Positions 51,172 through 59,240 of a DNA stretch of 64,000 bases are shown piece after piece (the first letter of the stretch is position 1; each line of letters opens with the position of its first letter). This DNA comes from Pseudomonas psychrophila HA-4 (GTDB lineage Bacteria > Pseudomonadota > Gammaproteobacteria > Pseudomonadales > Pseudomonadaceae), in assembly GCF_000282975.1 (NCBI RefSeq), contig NZ_ALJC01000115.1, forward strand, positions 1-64,000, written 5' to 3'. The notes under the pieces are model-generated. The model saw only the letters and a list, made by a program, of their open reading frames with translations, did no database searches and was not told the origin of the DNA. Position numbers and translations under genes: made by a program.

Positions 51172-51654
51172 TCAGTTTTGCAGAGCAGTCTGTGGATCCC
51201 CATTGATCGGGATACGCTTGGCTTTGGCCTCTTCTGGCACCACCCGCTGCAGGTCGATGCTCAGCAAGCCATTGCTCAAGTTCGCGCCTTTGATCTCGAT
51301 GTGATCATCGAGACGGAACGACAGTTTAAATGCCCGCTGCGCGATGCCTTGATGCAAGTAAGTCACGCCTGATGCACTTTTCTCAGTGCCGCTCTCGGTG
51401 TTGTCACCGAAGGTTTCACGTTTGCTACCACTGACGCTCAAAACGCCTTTTTCCACTTGCAGGTCTAGATCTTCCTGAGTGAAACCTGCCGCCGCGATCA
51501 CGATGCGATAGCTGTCTTCACCGTACTTCTCGACGTTGTAAGGCGGATAGCTGCTGCCTGGCTCATTGCGCAGCGCGGTCTCAAACAAATCACTAAAACG
51601 GTCAAAGCCGACAGAATTACGGAACAGTGGCGCCATCGAAAATGCGTTGCTCAT
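51172..51654 (-). CDS. ibpA: Hsp20 small heat-shock protein (IbpA-like)
   Basis: This 160-aa alpha-crystallin chaperone holds unfolding proteins for DnaK/ClpB. The N-terminus SMAPLFRNSVGFDRFSDLFE and the ACD core (YPPYNVEKYGEDSYRIVIAA, LSVSGSKRE, AFKLSFRLDDHIEIKGANLS) match IbpA/B; the C-terminal IPI motif (KRIPING) is present. The start at 51654 follows AGGAGG with seven-base spacing. It has a heat-shock sigma-factor promoter and a likely RNA thermometer in its leader. Confidence 0.92.
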   Translation of the reverse strand: MSNAFSMAPLFRNSVGFDRFSDLFETALRNEPGSSYPPYNVEKYGEDSYRIVIAAAGFTQEDLDLQVEKGVLSVSGSKRETFGDNTESGTEKSASGVTYLHQGIAQRAFKLSFRLDDHIEIKGANLSNGLLSIDLQRVVPEEAKAKRIPINGDPQTALQN

Positions 51655-51712
51655 AATTAAGCCTCCTGATTTCAGCGAGATTTTTTCTCCGCGACCCGGT
51701 TTCGGCATCGCT
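51655..51712 (-). promoter_or_regulatory. ROSE-like RNA thermometer in the hsp20 leader
   Basis: The leader ends ...CTCGCTGAAATCAGGAGG.... CTC(G)CT can pair with the AGGAG ribosome site around a GAAATC loop with a bulged G, the hallmark UYGCU-type ROSE interaction. It would block the site at low temperature and melt on heat shock. ROSE thermometers are known for ibpA genes of pseudomonads; the pairing here is read by eye. Confidence 0.6.
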
Positions 51713-51719
51713 TAACCCC

Positions 51720-51748
51720 TAAATAGGGACCGGCAACACCATTTCAAG
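51720..51748 (-). promoter_or_regulatory. Sigma-32 promoter of hsp20
   Basis: On the minus strand, CTTGAAA (-35) is 13 bases from CCCTATTTA (-10), close to the heat-shock consensus CTTGAAA / CCCATnTA. It would give a leader of about 60 nt. Confidence 0.7.
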
Positions 51749-51776
51749 GGTTTATTTTGAATTTTTTTCAGACGCT

Positions 51777-52736
51777 TCAGGCAGCGTCCACAGGTGGGTC
51801 ATTGACCATATGCCGGACCTTCTCGCAGTCGGTCTCACGGCGCATGGCATTAAACAGCACCACCGCTTCAGGATAGTTGCGGGTCAGCATGGCCAGCCAT
51901 TGCTTGAGCCGCCCTGGCGCTGAGCGGGGCGTCAGTTGCGCTTCGGCTTGGGCCCAGAAATCGCGAATCATCGGCTGCAAATCTGCCCAGGTCATCTCGA
52001 CCACTTCTTCGCCCGCACGCGCGGCAGCAATTTGCCGGGCCAGGTCGGGACGCGAAACCAATCCGCGACCGAGCATGATGTCTTCTGCACCGCTAATTTC
52101 GCGGCAACGACGCCAATCTTCAACCGACCAGATATCGCCATTGGCGAACACCGGCACCTTGACCACATCTTGTACCTGAGCGATGTACTCCCAGTGCGCA
52201 GGCGGCTTGTAGCCGTCCATCTTAGTCCTCGCATGCACCACGATCTGACTCGCGCCGCCCTCTGCCAGTGCAATCGCGCACTCATTGGCGCTGTCAGGCG
52301 TATCAAAACCCAAGCGCATTTTGGCAGTGACCGGAATATGCGCAGGTACCGTGCGCCGAACCTGCAGCAAGATCGCGTGCAGCAGCTCGGGTTCTTTAAG
52401 CAGCACCGCACCGCCACGGGATTTATTCACCGTCTTGGCCGGACAACCAAAGTTGAGGTCAATGACCCCAGAACCCAACTCACAGGCCAACGCCGCGTTA
52501 TCGGCCAGACAGGCCGGATCGGAGCCCAGCAATTGCACGCGCAACGGCACGCCGGAGCGGGTTTGCGCGCCATGCTTGAGTTCTGGGGCGAATTTGTGGA
52601 AGTACGCTTCTGGCAATACTCGCTCGGTGACCCGAATAAATTCGGTCACGCACCAATCAATACCGCCGGTGCGGGTCAGGACATCACGCAGGATGTTGTC
52701 GACCAACCCTTCCATCGGCGCCAAAGCAATTTGCAT
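51777..52736 (-). CDS. dusC: tRNA-dihydrouridine synthase DusC
   Basis: This 319-aa FMN-dependent Dus enzyme reduces uridine, most likely U16, in tRNA. Visible are the N-terminal FMN-site LAPMEGLVDNILRDVLT, the catalytic-cysteine segment DLNFGCPAKTVNKSRGGAVLL (broken: Cys in FGCPAK), VTAKMRLGF and the phosphate-binding GDIWSVEDW...MLGRGLVSRP region. Length and motif choices (MEG, VTEFIRVT) match DusC rather than DusA/B. Confidence 0.92.
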   Translation of the reverse strand: MQIALAPMEGLVDNILRDVLTRTGGIDWCVTEFIRVTERVLPEAYFHKFAPELKHGAQTRSGVPLRVQLLGSDPACLADNAALACELGSGVIDLNFGCPAKTVNKSRGGAVLLKEPELLHAILLQVRRTVPAHIPVTAKMRLGFDTPDSANECAIALAEGGASQIVVHARTKMDGYKPPAHWEYIAQVQDVVKVPVFANGDIWSVEDWRRCREISGAEDIMLGRGLVSRPDLARQIAAARAGEEVVEMTWADLQPMIRDFWAQAEAQLTPRSAPGRLKQWLAMLTRNYPEAVVLFNAMRRETDCEKVRHMVNDPPVDAA

Positions 52737-52798
52737 GGGTGACTCTCATAAAAAACGTGCCGCAGTTTACGGGGTTCTGCGGCCAATCGGTATCTTGA

Positions 52799-53233
52799 TC
52801 AAGCCGTCACGACCGCCGGGCCGTAGCCTTCAATGAACTCGGGGGGCAGACGCTTGGGCTTGCCTGTCGACAATTCAATGCAGACGAACGTGGTTTGCGC
52901 ACGCAGCAAGGTGGTGCCGTCAGCAGGCCGGACCAATTGAAAGTGCCGCGTCATGCGTAGGCGCTTATCGCAATCGACAATCCAGGTTGCCAATTGCAAC
53001 TCATCATCTTCATAGGCGCTGGCCAGGTAATCGATCTCATGTCGTGCAACGGCCATTGCCCGATCGAGTCTTCGGTACTCGGTCAAATCCAGCCCAAGAC
53101 GCTGGGAGTGGCGCCAAGCGCAACGCTCCAGCCACACCACATAGGCGGCGTTATTGGCATGACCAAAGCCGTCAATGTCTTCGGCCTGCACGTGCAGATC
53201 AATGATGAACGGCGTTGCCAGATCCCAACTCAT
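52799..53233 (-). CDS. Acyl-CoA thioesterase, 4-hydroxybenzoyl-CoA/YbgC type
   Basis: This 144-aa hot-dog thioesterase has the diagnostic DIDGFGHANNAAYVVWLER block, where the Asp/Asn-His region hydrolyses acyl-CoA thioesters, and the MAVARHEIDYLASAYEDDEL region. Start 53233 gives the canonical N-terminus MSWDLATPF; longer frames read into low-quality sequence. Specificity unknown. It lies between dusC and the tRNA cluster. Confidence 0.87.
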   Translation of the reverse strand: MSWDLATPFIIDLHVQAEDIDGFGHANNAAYVVWLERCAWRHSQRLGLDLTEYRRLDRAMAVARHEIDYLASAYEDDELQLATWIVDCDKRLRMTRHFQLVRPADGTTLLRAQTTFVCIELSTGKPKRLPPEFIEGYGPAVVTA

Positions 53234-53351
53234 GCGTGTCTTCCTGCACAAAAATGAAGCACGCAGTGTAACGCACCCCATCCGCACAAAGGCAGGGCCG
53301 GATGGAAGCGAGGGGGAAAGGGGATGGATTTGGCAAACGCCAGACAAACAA

Positions 53352-53399
53352 AAGGGCCATTCAATAATTGAATGACCCTTAAAAATCCCGCAAAGCGGG
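53352..53399 (-). terminator. Terminator pair downstream of the tRNA cluster
   Basis: On the minus strand a CCCGC/GCGGG hairpin with TTTTT is followed by an AAGGG...CCCTT hairpin with inner CATTCAA/TTGAATG arms. Together they should end the Ala-Glu tRNA transcript. Confidence 0.75.
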
Positions 53400-53405
53400 T
53401 AATCG

Positions 53406-53481
53406 TGGCGTCCCCTAGGGGACTCGAACCCCTGTTACCGCCGTGAAAGGGCGGTGTCCTAGGCCACTAGACGAAGGGGAC
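53406..53481 (-). tRNA. tRNA-Glu (UUC), copy 2
   Basis: A 76-nt cloverleaf with encoded CCA. Acceptor GTCCCCT/AGGGGAC, anticodon stem CCGCC/GGCGG with loop CTTTCAC and anticodon TTC, T arm with TTCGAGT. It is the promoter-distal copy of the duplicated Ala-Glu pair. Confidence 0.95.
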
Positions 53482-53558
53482 ACAAACCCTTCTAACAGTG
53501 ATCAGCGCTTAGCGATGATCGATCCAATACCAGTGTGGCCCGGCATTGAACTGTAAAT

Positions 53559-53634
<76 letters not shown>

Positions 53635-53684
53635 GATTTATCGCCTGGCGGCGGAGCAACACCGAAATGCTGCTTCTGTAAAAC

Positions 53685-53760
53685 TGGCGTCCCCTAGGGG
53701 ACTCGAACCCCTGTTACCGCCGTGAAAGGGCGGTGTCCTAGGCCACTAGACGAAGGGGAC
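53685..53760 (-). tRNA. tRNA-Glu (UUC), copy 1
   Basis: Identical in sequence to the copy at 53406-53481, 279 bp away. Same anticodon TTC and encoded CCA. Confidence 0.95.
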
Positions 53761-53835
53761 ACAAACCTTCTAACTGATCAGCGCTGAGTGCTGATCGATT
53801 CAATGCCGGTGTGGCCAAGCATTGAACTGTAAATT

Positions 53836-53911
<76 letters not shown>

Positions 53912-54222
53912 AAACAGTCAGTGTTGCGTGTTGCTGTGTGGACGGGGCGCATATTAAGACTGCATCGGTAAGCTGTCAAACTTATTTTCAAAGTTTATTA
54001 AAAAAATCTGTCGAGAGAACAACCACTTACCCTCAAAACCCCGAAAACACGGCCTTTGGCAGGCCGACTCACCCGTAGCATCTGCCGCAGGCTGCGTCCG
54101 ATTGCGCAGCGATCGTAAATTCAGCACTCGCGGTCTTTGAGTAAAACCGCGCCATCAGCATTTACGACGGCTACGCCGCCGAACGCAGCCTTCGGCAGCT
54201 GCTACGGGTGTTTCAACGCGTA
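53912..54222. other. Gene-free interval between the tRNA cluster and gltX
   Basis: Roughly 310 bp holding the tRNA promoter and the long REP-like inverted repeat at 54070-54210, beyond the gltX stop. No coding sequence. Confidence 0.5.
54070..54210. repeat. Long REP-like inverted repeat
   Basis: CACCCGTAGC (54070-54079) and GCTACGGGTG (54201-54210) are the outer arms. Inside are CTGCCGCAGGCTGCG and CGCAGCCTTCGGCAG, then TCGTAAAT/ATTTACGA, then CGCGGT/ACCGCG. The nested pairing spans about 140 bp and could form a cruciform or a long hairpin; it fits a paired Pseudomonas REP unit. Confidence 0.7.
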
Positions 54223-55704
54223 TTAGCTGATTGCGTTAAACAGCTTTTCCCACTCTTTGTTCTCTTTCTTCGACACGCCGCCCAGCAGATCCAGCGCCTG
54301 ACGCAGACGGAAACGGGTCAAGTCCGGCCCCAGAATCTCCATCGCATCCAGCACCGATACCGAGCTGGCCTGGCCTGTGATCGACGCAAACATCAGCGGC
54401 ATGGCATCACGCAGTTTCAGCTCAAGCGACTCAACCACGGCCTGAATGCAGGCGGTAATCGGGTCTTTTTCCCATTGGCGCAGGCTTTCGAGCTTCCACA
54501 GAATCAGTTGCATCAACTGACGCACTTGCTCGTTGGACAGCTTCTTGTGCTCAAACAACTTGGCATCCAGTTGCAGGCCACCCGCGAAGAAAAACCCGGC
54601 CAGTGGCGCGATCTGGCTGAACGTTTCAACCCGGCCCTGCACCAGCGGCGCGATCTTCATCATGTACTCAGGGTTCAACGCCCAGTGCTGAACGCGGCTG
54701 GCGAACTCTTCCAGCGGTAGATCACGCAACCATTGGCCATTAAGCCACGACAGCTTCTCGATATCGAAGATCGGCCCGCCCAGCGACACGCGAGACAAGT
54801 CAAAGTTATCGACCATTTCTTGCAGCGAGAACTTCTCGCGCTCGTCCGGCATCGACCAGCCCATGCGGCCCAGGTAGTTGAGCATGGCTTCAGGCATAAA
54901 GCCCATGCGCTCGTAGAACGTCACTGAGGTCGGGTTCTTGCGCTTGGACAGCTTGCTCTTGTCCGGGTTACGCAACAGCGGCATGTAGCACAGCTGCGGC
55001 TGCTCCCAGCCAAAGTATTCGTACAGCAGGATCAGTTTTGGCGCCGATGGCAGCCACTCTTCGCCACGCAATACGTGGGTGATGCCCATTAAGTGGTCAT
55101 CGACCACGTTGGCCAGAAAGTACGTCGGCAGACCATCGGTCTTCATCAGCACTTGCATGTCCATGCGGTCCCACGGGATCTCAACGTCACCGCGCAACAG
55201 GTCAGGCACAACGCACACGCCTTCGGTCGGCACCTTCATGCGGATGACGTGCGGTTCGCCAGCGGCCAGACGGCGGGCCACTTCTTCTTTGGACAGCAAC
55301 AAGGCACGGCCGTCATAACGCGGCGTTTCGCCTTTGGCCATTTGCTCGGCGCGCATCTGGTCCAACTCTTCGCTGGTGCAGAAGCACGGGAAGGCGTGAC
55401 CCATATCGACCAGTTGCTGGGTGTACTGCTTATAAATGTCGCTACGTTCGCTTTGGCGATAAGGACCGTGCGGGCCGCCGACGTCCGGGCCTTCGCTCCA
55501 GGTGATCCCCAACCAGCGCAGGGCATCGTAAATCTGCTGCTCAGACTCACGAGTCGAGCGCAGTTGGTCGGTGTCTTCGATCCGCAGGATGAACTCGCCG
55601 CCATGCTGCTTGGCAAAGCAGTAGTTGAACAAAGCGATGTAGGCAGTGCCTACGTGAGGGTCGCCGGTAGGCGATGGCGCGATGCGTGTGCGAACGGTGG
55701 TCAT
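54223..55704 (-). CDS. gltX: Glutamyl-tRNA synthetase
   Basis: This 493-aa class I synthetase charges tRNA-Glu. The HIGH-type motif is SPTGDPHVGTAYIALFN and the KMSKS-type motif is DKSKLSKRKNPTS; the glutamate site RIEDTDQLRSTRESE and the zinc-like CFCTSEELD segment are present. Length matches GltX1. The tRNA-Glu genes it serves lie directly downstream on the same strand, the usual Pseudomonas order. Confidence 0.96.
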   Translation of the reverse strand: MTTVRTRIAPSPTGDPHVGTAYIALFNYCFAKQHGGEFILRIEDTDQLRSTRESEQQIYDALRWLGITWSEGPDVGGPHGPYRQSERSDIYKQYTQQLVDMGHAFPCFCTSEELDQMRAEQMAKGETPRYDGRALLLSKEEVARRLAAGEPHVIRMKVPTEGVCVVPDLLRGDVEIPWDRMDMQVLMKTDGLPTYFLANVVDDHLMGITHVLRGEEWLPSAPKLILLYEYFGWEQPQLCYMPLLRNPDKSKLSKRKNPTSVTFYERMGFMPEAMLNYLGRMGWSMPDEREKFSLQEMVDNFDLSRVSLGGPIFDIEKLSWLNGQWLRDLPLEEFASRVQHWALNPEYMMKIAPLVQGRVETFSQIAPLAGFFFAGGLQLDAKLFEHKKLSNEQVRQLMQLILWKLESLRQWEKDPITACIQAVVESLELKLRDAMPLMFASITGQASSVSVLDAMEILGPDLTRFRLRQALDLLGGVSKKENKEWEKLFNAIS

Positions 55705-55918
55705 GGGCGGTCTCGAAGTAGAGATAAAAACAAAGGGCGAATGTTAACAGGCCGACCCGGCTTGGCTCCAGCGCAGTAGGCCGCCAAAGACAGATGACCC
55801 GACGCATAGATGAAAAAACCTTAAATAGAGCGGTTGTATCGAATTGATACAGGGAAACCCTCAAGGCATAGATGCTAATCTCGGCCCATTCCCGGTTTTC
55901 CCTGTCAGGAGTCACGCA

Positions 55919-56869
55919 ATGACCCACGTAGTGCTGGTGCTGGTTGAGACCGTTGATGATTATTTGCACTTGCTGGAGCACCAGGGTTACCAGTTGATCC
56001 TTGCACCCACCCCCGCCAGCCGCGCCGACGCTATCGCCCAACACGCTGACCGCATCGACGTGGTCCTGACCCGAGGCCCGCTAGGCTTGCGCGCGGATGA
56101 AATAGCCGCCCTGCCCTTGCTCAAAATCATCTGCGTGATCGGCGCCGGTTATGAGGCCGTGGATCTGCAAGCCGCCAGCAATCGCGGCATTACCGTCACC
56201 AACGGCGCAGGCGCCAACGCCTCCTCCGTGGCCGACCATGCCATGGCCTTGCTGTTTTCAGCCGTTCGCGGCATTCCCCAGGCCGACGCCAGCATCCGCC
56301 GCAACGAATGGGTCAAAGTGCGTCAACCCTCGCTGACCGGCAAGCGCCTGGGCATCATCGGCTTGGGTGCCATTGGCCAGGCCATCGCCAAACGCGCCGC
56401 GCTCGGCTTTGAGATGCACATCAGCTACCACACCCGCCAGCCACGCGAAGACTCACCCTACACCTACTGCGCCAACGTGCTCGAACTGGCCAGCGCGGTC
56501 GATTTTCTGATCATCGCCGCCCCCGGTGGCAACTCCACCCACCATTTAGTCAACGCGAGCGTGCTCGATGCGCTAGGCCGTGACGGCTATTTGGTCAATA
56601 TCGCGCGCGGCAGCGTGGTCGACACCGACGCCCTGATCGCCGCCCTTACCACTGGCCGAATCGCCGGGGCCGGGCTGGATGTCTTTGAAACTGAGCCACA
56701 GGTACCCGACGCCCTCAAAACTCTCGGCAATGTGGTCATGACCCCGCACGTCGCCGGGCAATCGCCTGAAGCGGTCGAAGGCACCGTGCAGCTAGTCGTC
56801 AAAAACCTGCTGGCGTTTTTTGCCGACCAGCCCGTACTGACGCCCGTGGCGCTGCCTGAGCCCGTCTGA
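55919..56869 (+). CDS. D-isomer 2-hydroxyacid dehydrogenase
   Basis: This 316-aa NAD(P)-dependent dehydrogenase has the Rossmann motif LGIIGLGAIGQAIAKRAALG and the catalytic Arg (NIARGSVVDTDAL), Glu (DVFETEPQVP) and His (VVMTPHVAGQSPEA). Substrates could be glyoxylate, hydroxypyruvate or 2-ketogluconate; the family does not decide. The start at 55919 follows CAGGAG. It is 24 bp upstream of the Nramp gene, so probably in one operon. Confidence 0.88.
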   Translation: MTHVVLVLVETVDDYLHLLEHQGYQLILAPTPASRADAIAQHADRIDVVLTRGPLGLRADEIAALPLLKIICVIGAGYEAVDLQAASNRGITVTNGAGANASSVADHAMALLFSAVRGIPQADASIRRNEWVKVRQPSLTGKRLGIIGLGAIGQAIAKRAALGFEMHISYHTRQPREDSPYTYCANVLELASAVDFLIIAAPGGNSTHHLVNASVLDALGRDGYLVNIARGSVVDTDALIAALTTGRIAGAGLDVFETEPQVPDALKTLGNVVMTPHVAGQSPEAVEGTVQLVVKNLLAFFADQPVLTPVALPEPV

Positions 56870-56893
56870 TTCTTAAACCTGCGGAGCCCACGC

Positions 56894-58219
56894 TTGAAAT
56901 TCAGCCTGCCAAAAATTGCCACTGCACCCTTCTGCCCACCAGAAGTCAGTGGCAGCGTCCCCGTCAACGCAAGTGCACCCTTCTGGAAGCGCGTACTGCG
57001 TTTTGCCGGCCCTGGCCTGCTGATCAGCATCGGCTACATGGACCCCGGCAACTGGGCCACTGCCATCGAAGCGGGTTCACGTTACGGCTACAACCTGCTG
57101 TTCGTGGTGCTGCTCGCCAGCTTGGCCGGGATGGCCGTGCAATGCCTGTGTTCACGGCTGGGCATCGCCACCGGCCGAGACCTCGCGCAGTTGTGCCGCG
57201 AGCGCTACAGCAAACGTTCGGCGCGGGTGCAATGGTTGCTGGCGGAAATCTCGATCATCGCCACCGACCTTGCCGAAGTACTCGGCTGTGCACTGGCCTT
57301 CCACCTGCTGCTGGGCTGCTCGATGACCTTCGGCATCGCCCTCACCGCCTTCGACACCCTGCTAATCCTGGCCCTGCAAGGCAAAGGCTTCCGTCGCCTC
57401 GAAGCCATCATGCTGGCACTGGTCATGACCATCGCCGCGTGCTTCTTTGTCGAACTGGTCTTGATCAAACCGTACTGGCCGGCCGTGTTCGAAGGCTTCA
57501 AGCCTTCACTCGCAGCCATCAGTGACGCGGCGCCGCTGTACATCGCAATCGGCATCGTTGGCGCCACCGTCATGCCGCACAACCTGTACCTGCACACCTC
57601 CATCGTGCAAACCCGCCTGACCGGCACCGACTACGCCAGCAAACTCGACGCCGTGCGCCTGTCGCGCATCGACACCATCGGCTCGCTGGCACTGGCCTTA
57701 CTGGTCAACGCGGCCATCCTGATCCTCGCTGCGGCCGCCTTCCACCAGACCGGCCACGCCGACGTGGTCGAAATACAAGACGCCTACCGCATGCTCGACC
57801 CACTGGTCGGCGGCGCAATGGCCAGCGTCCTGTTCGGCGTAGCACTACTGGCCTCAGGGCAAAGCTCGACCTTCACCGGCACCATTGCCGGGCAAGTGAT
57901 CATGGAAGGCTACTTAGACCTGCGAATCCCTTGCTGGCAGCGCCGCCTGATCACCCGAGGGCTGGCCTTAATCCCAGCGTTTCTCGGCGTGTGGCTGATG
58001 GGCGACGGCGCGGTAGGCAAACTGCTGATCCTCAGCCAAGTGGTGCTTAGCCTGCAACTGCCCTTTGCGCTGTACCCACTGATCCGCATGACCAGCGACA
58101 AAAAGCTCATGGGCCCATTCGCCAACCGCCTGCCAACACGGCTGCTGGCGTGGTTTCTGTTTGCGGTAATCAGCGCGGCGAATGTGTGGTTGATTGCGCA
58201 GATTGGGTTTGGGGATTAG
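56894..58219 (+). CDS. mntH: Nramp-family divalent metal transporter (MntH-like)
   Basis: This 441-aa proton-coupled Mn/Fe transporter has the Nramp hallmarks: ISIGYMDPGNWATAIEAGSR with DPGN in helix 1 and GATVMPHNLYLHTSIVQTR with MPHN in helix 6. About 11 helices. The start is TTG at 56894, supported by GGAG seven bases upstream; no good ATG is available before the first helix. Pairing with a hydroxyacid dehydrogenase is unusual. No Mur/Fur box was identified upstream by eye. Confidence 0.88.
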   Translation: MKFSLPKIATAPFCPPEVSGSVPVNASAPFWKRVLRFAGPGLLISIGYMDPGNWATAIEAGSRYGYNLLFVVLLASLAGMAVQCLCSRLGIATGRDLAQLCRERYSKRSARVQWLLAEISIIATDLAEVLGCALAFHLLLGCSMTFGIALTAFDTLLILALQGKGFRRLEAIMLALVMTIAACFFVELVLIKPYWPAVFEGFKPSLAAISDAAPLYIAIGIVGATVMPHNLYLHTSIVQTRLTGTDYASKLDAVRLSRIDTIGSLALALLVNAAILILAAAAFHQTGHADVVEIQDAYRMLDPLVGGAMASVLFGVALLASGQSSTFTGTIAGQVIMEGYLDLRIPCWQRRLITRGLALIPAFLGVWLMGDGAVGKLLILSQVVLSLQLPFALYPLIRMTSDKKLMGPFANRLPTRLLAWFLFAVISAANVWLIAQIGFGD

Positions 58220-58230
58220 CCGATAACGCC

Positions 58231-58261
58231 GTGTAGCCGCAGCTTCCGGCAGCGGCTACAC
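58231..58261. terminator. REP-like hairpin between mntH and the hydrolase gene
   Basis: GTGTAGCCGC (58231-58240) pairs with GCGGCTACAC (58252-58261) around AGCTTCCGGCA. It lies between two convergent genes and can act as a bidirectional terminator. Confidence 0.65.
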
Positions 58262-58264
58262 AAT

Positions 58265-59224
58265 TCAATTCAGTTGAGCATTCAACCACCCCGCCACCCG
58301 CGCATGGATTACCGGCACTTCCTCCAGCAAGCCGCTCATGCGCATAAAGTCGTGGGTCATGCCCGGTTCTTCCAGCAATAACACGTCGTTGCCTGCGATT
58401 TTAAGCTGCTCGGCATAGGCCAGCCCTTCGTCATACAACGGGTCGTACCCCGCCAAGTACACCAGCGCCGGGGCTAAACCACTGAGGTCGGCCGCCAGTA
58501 ATGGCGAAATCCGCCAGTCACGCAAATCCTCCTCGCCACTGGCGTAATGCCCATAGAAACAGTCCATGGTCGCGGTTTCGAGCAAGTAGCCTTCGGCATA
58601 GCGCACATGGGAGTCACGTTTGCAGCTGCCATCGGTCACTGGGTACAGCAGCACTTGCGCACGCGGGACGATGGTGACTGCTTGCGGCTCACGCGCCGCC
58701 AGAATCGATAACACGGTACTCAAGGTTCCGCCTGCGCTGTCTCCGGCAAACGCCACACGTGAGGCATCCAGCCCATGTTTGATGCCGTCTTGCAGTAGCC
58801 AGTTCACGGCATCGCAGGCGTCATGCACCGCTGTCGGAAACACCCATTCGGGGGCCAGCCGATAATCCACCGCCAGCAGCGCAAAATCTCCGAGCGCGGC
58901 TAATCGTCGACACAACGCGTCGTGACTGTCGAGGCTGCCAATCACATAGCCGCCGCCATGAAAATACACCACCACCGGCACAGGACTGACTTCAAGTTCA
59001 GGTCGACGATACAGCCGTGCCCGCAGGCTAAAGCCATCGCGCGCCTGGATGCGCAGGTCGTAGCTGTCAACCTGCGGCACCGGCACATCAAACACGCTGG
59101 CGCTTTGTTCAAACTCACTGCGGGCCTGGGCCGGGGTCAGCGCATGCATCGGCAGATTCTTGCCAGTCATGCGGCCCATGTGGGCCAAGTCCAAAAAATC
59201 TTCAAGATCCGCTATCAACGACAT
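58265..59224 (-). CDS. Alpha/beta hydrolase of the HSL (hormone-sensitive lipase) family
   Basis: This 319-aa hydrolase has the HSL oxyanion motif YFHGGGYVIGS (HGGG), the nucleophile elbow FAGDSAGGTLS (GDSAGG), the acid in GYDPLYDEG and the catalytic His in MTHDFMRM. These enzymes cleave short-chain esters. It sits 16 bp downstream of the NRPS gene on the same strand, so it may trim or deacylate the peptide product or act on an unrelated ester. No signal peptide is seen. Confidence 0.88.
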   Translation of the reverse strand: MSLIADLEDFLDLAHMGRMTGKNLPMHALTPAQARSEFEQSASVFDVPVPQVDSYDLRIQARDGFSLRARLYRRPELEVSPVPVVVYFHGGGYVIGSLDSHDALCRRLAALGDFALLAVDYRLAPEWVFPTAVHDACDAVNWLLQDGIKHGLDASRVAFAGDSAGGTLSTVLSILAAREPQAVTIVPRAQVLLYPVTDGSCKRDSHVRYAEGYLLETATMDCFYGHYASGEEDLRDWRISPLLAADLSGLAPALVYLAGYDPLYDEGLAYAEQLKIAGNDVLLLEEPGMTHDFMRMSGLLEEVPVIHARVAGWLNAQLN

Positions 59225-59240
59225 CGCAATTTCCTAGTAG

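Noticed and set aside
55236..55616. 126-codon minus-strand frame within gltX
   Set aside because: It is in another frame inside a clear housekeeping gene, so it is a shadow.
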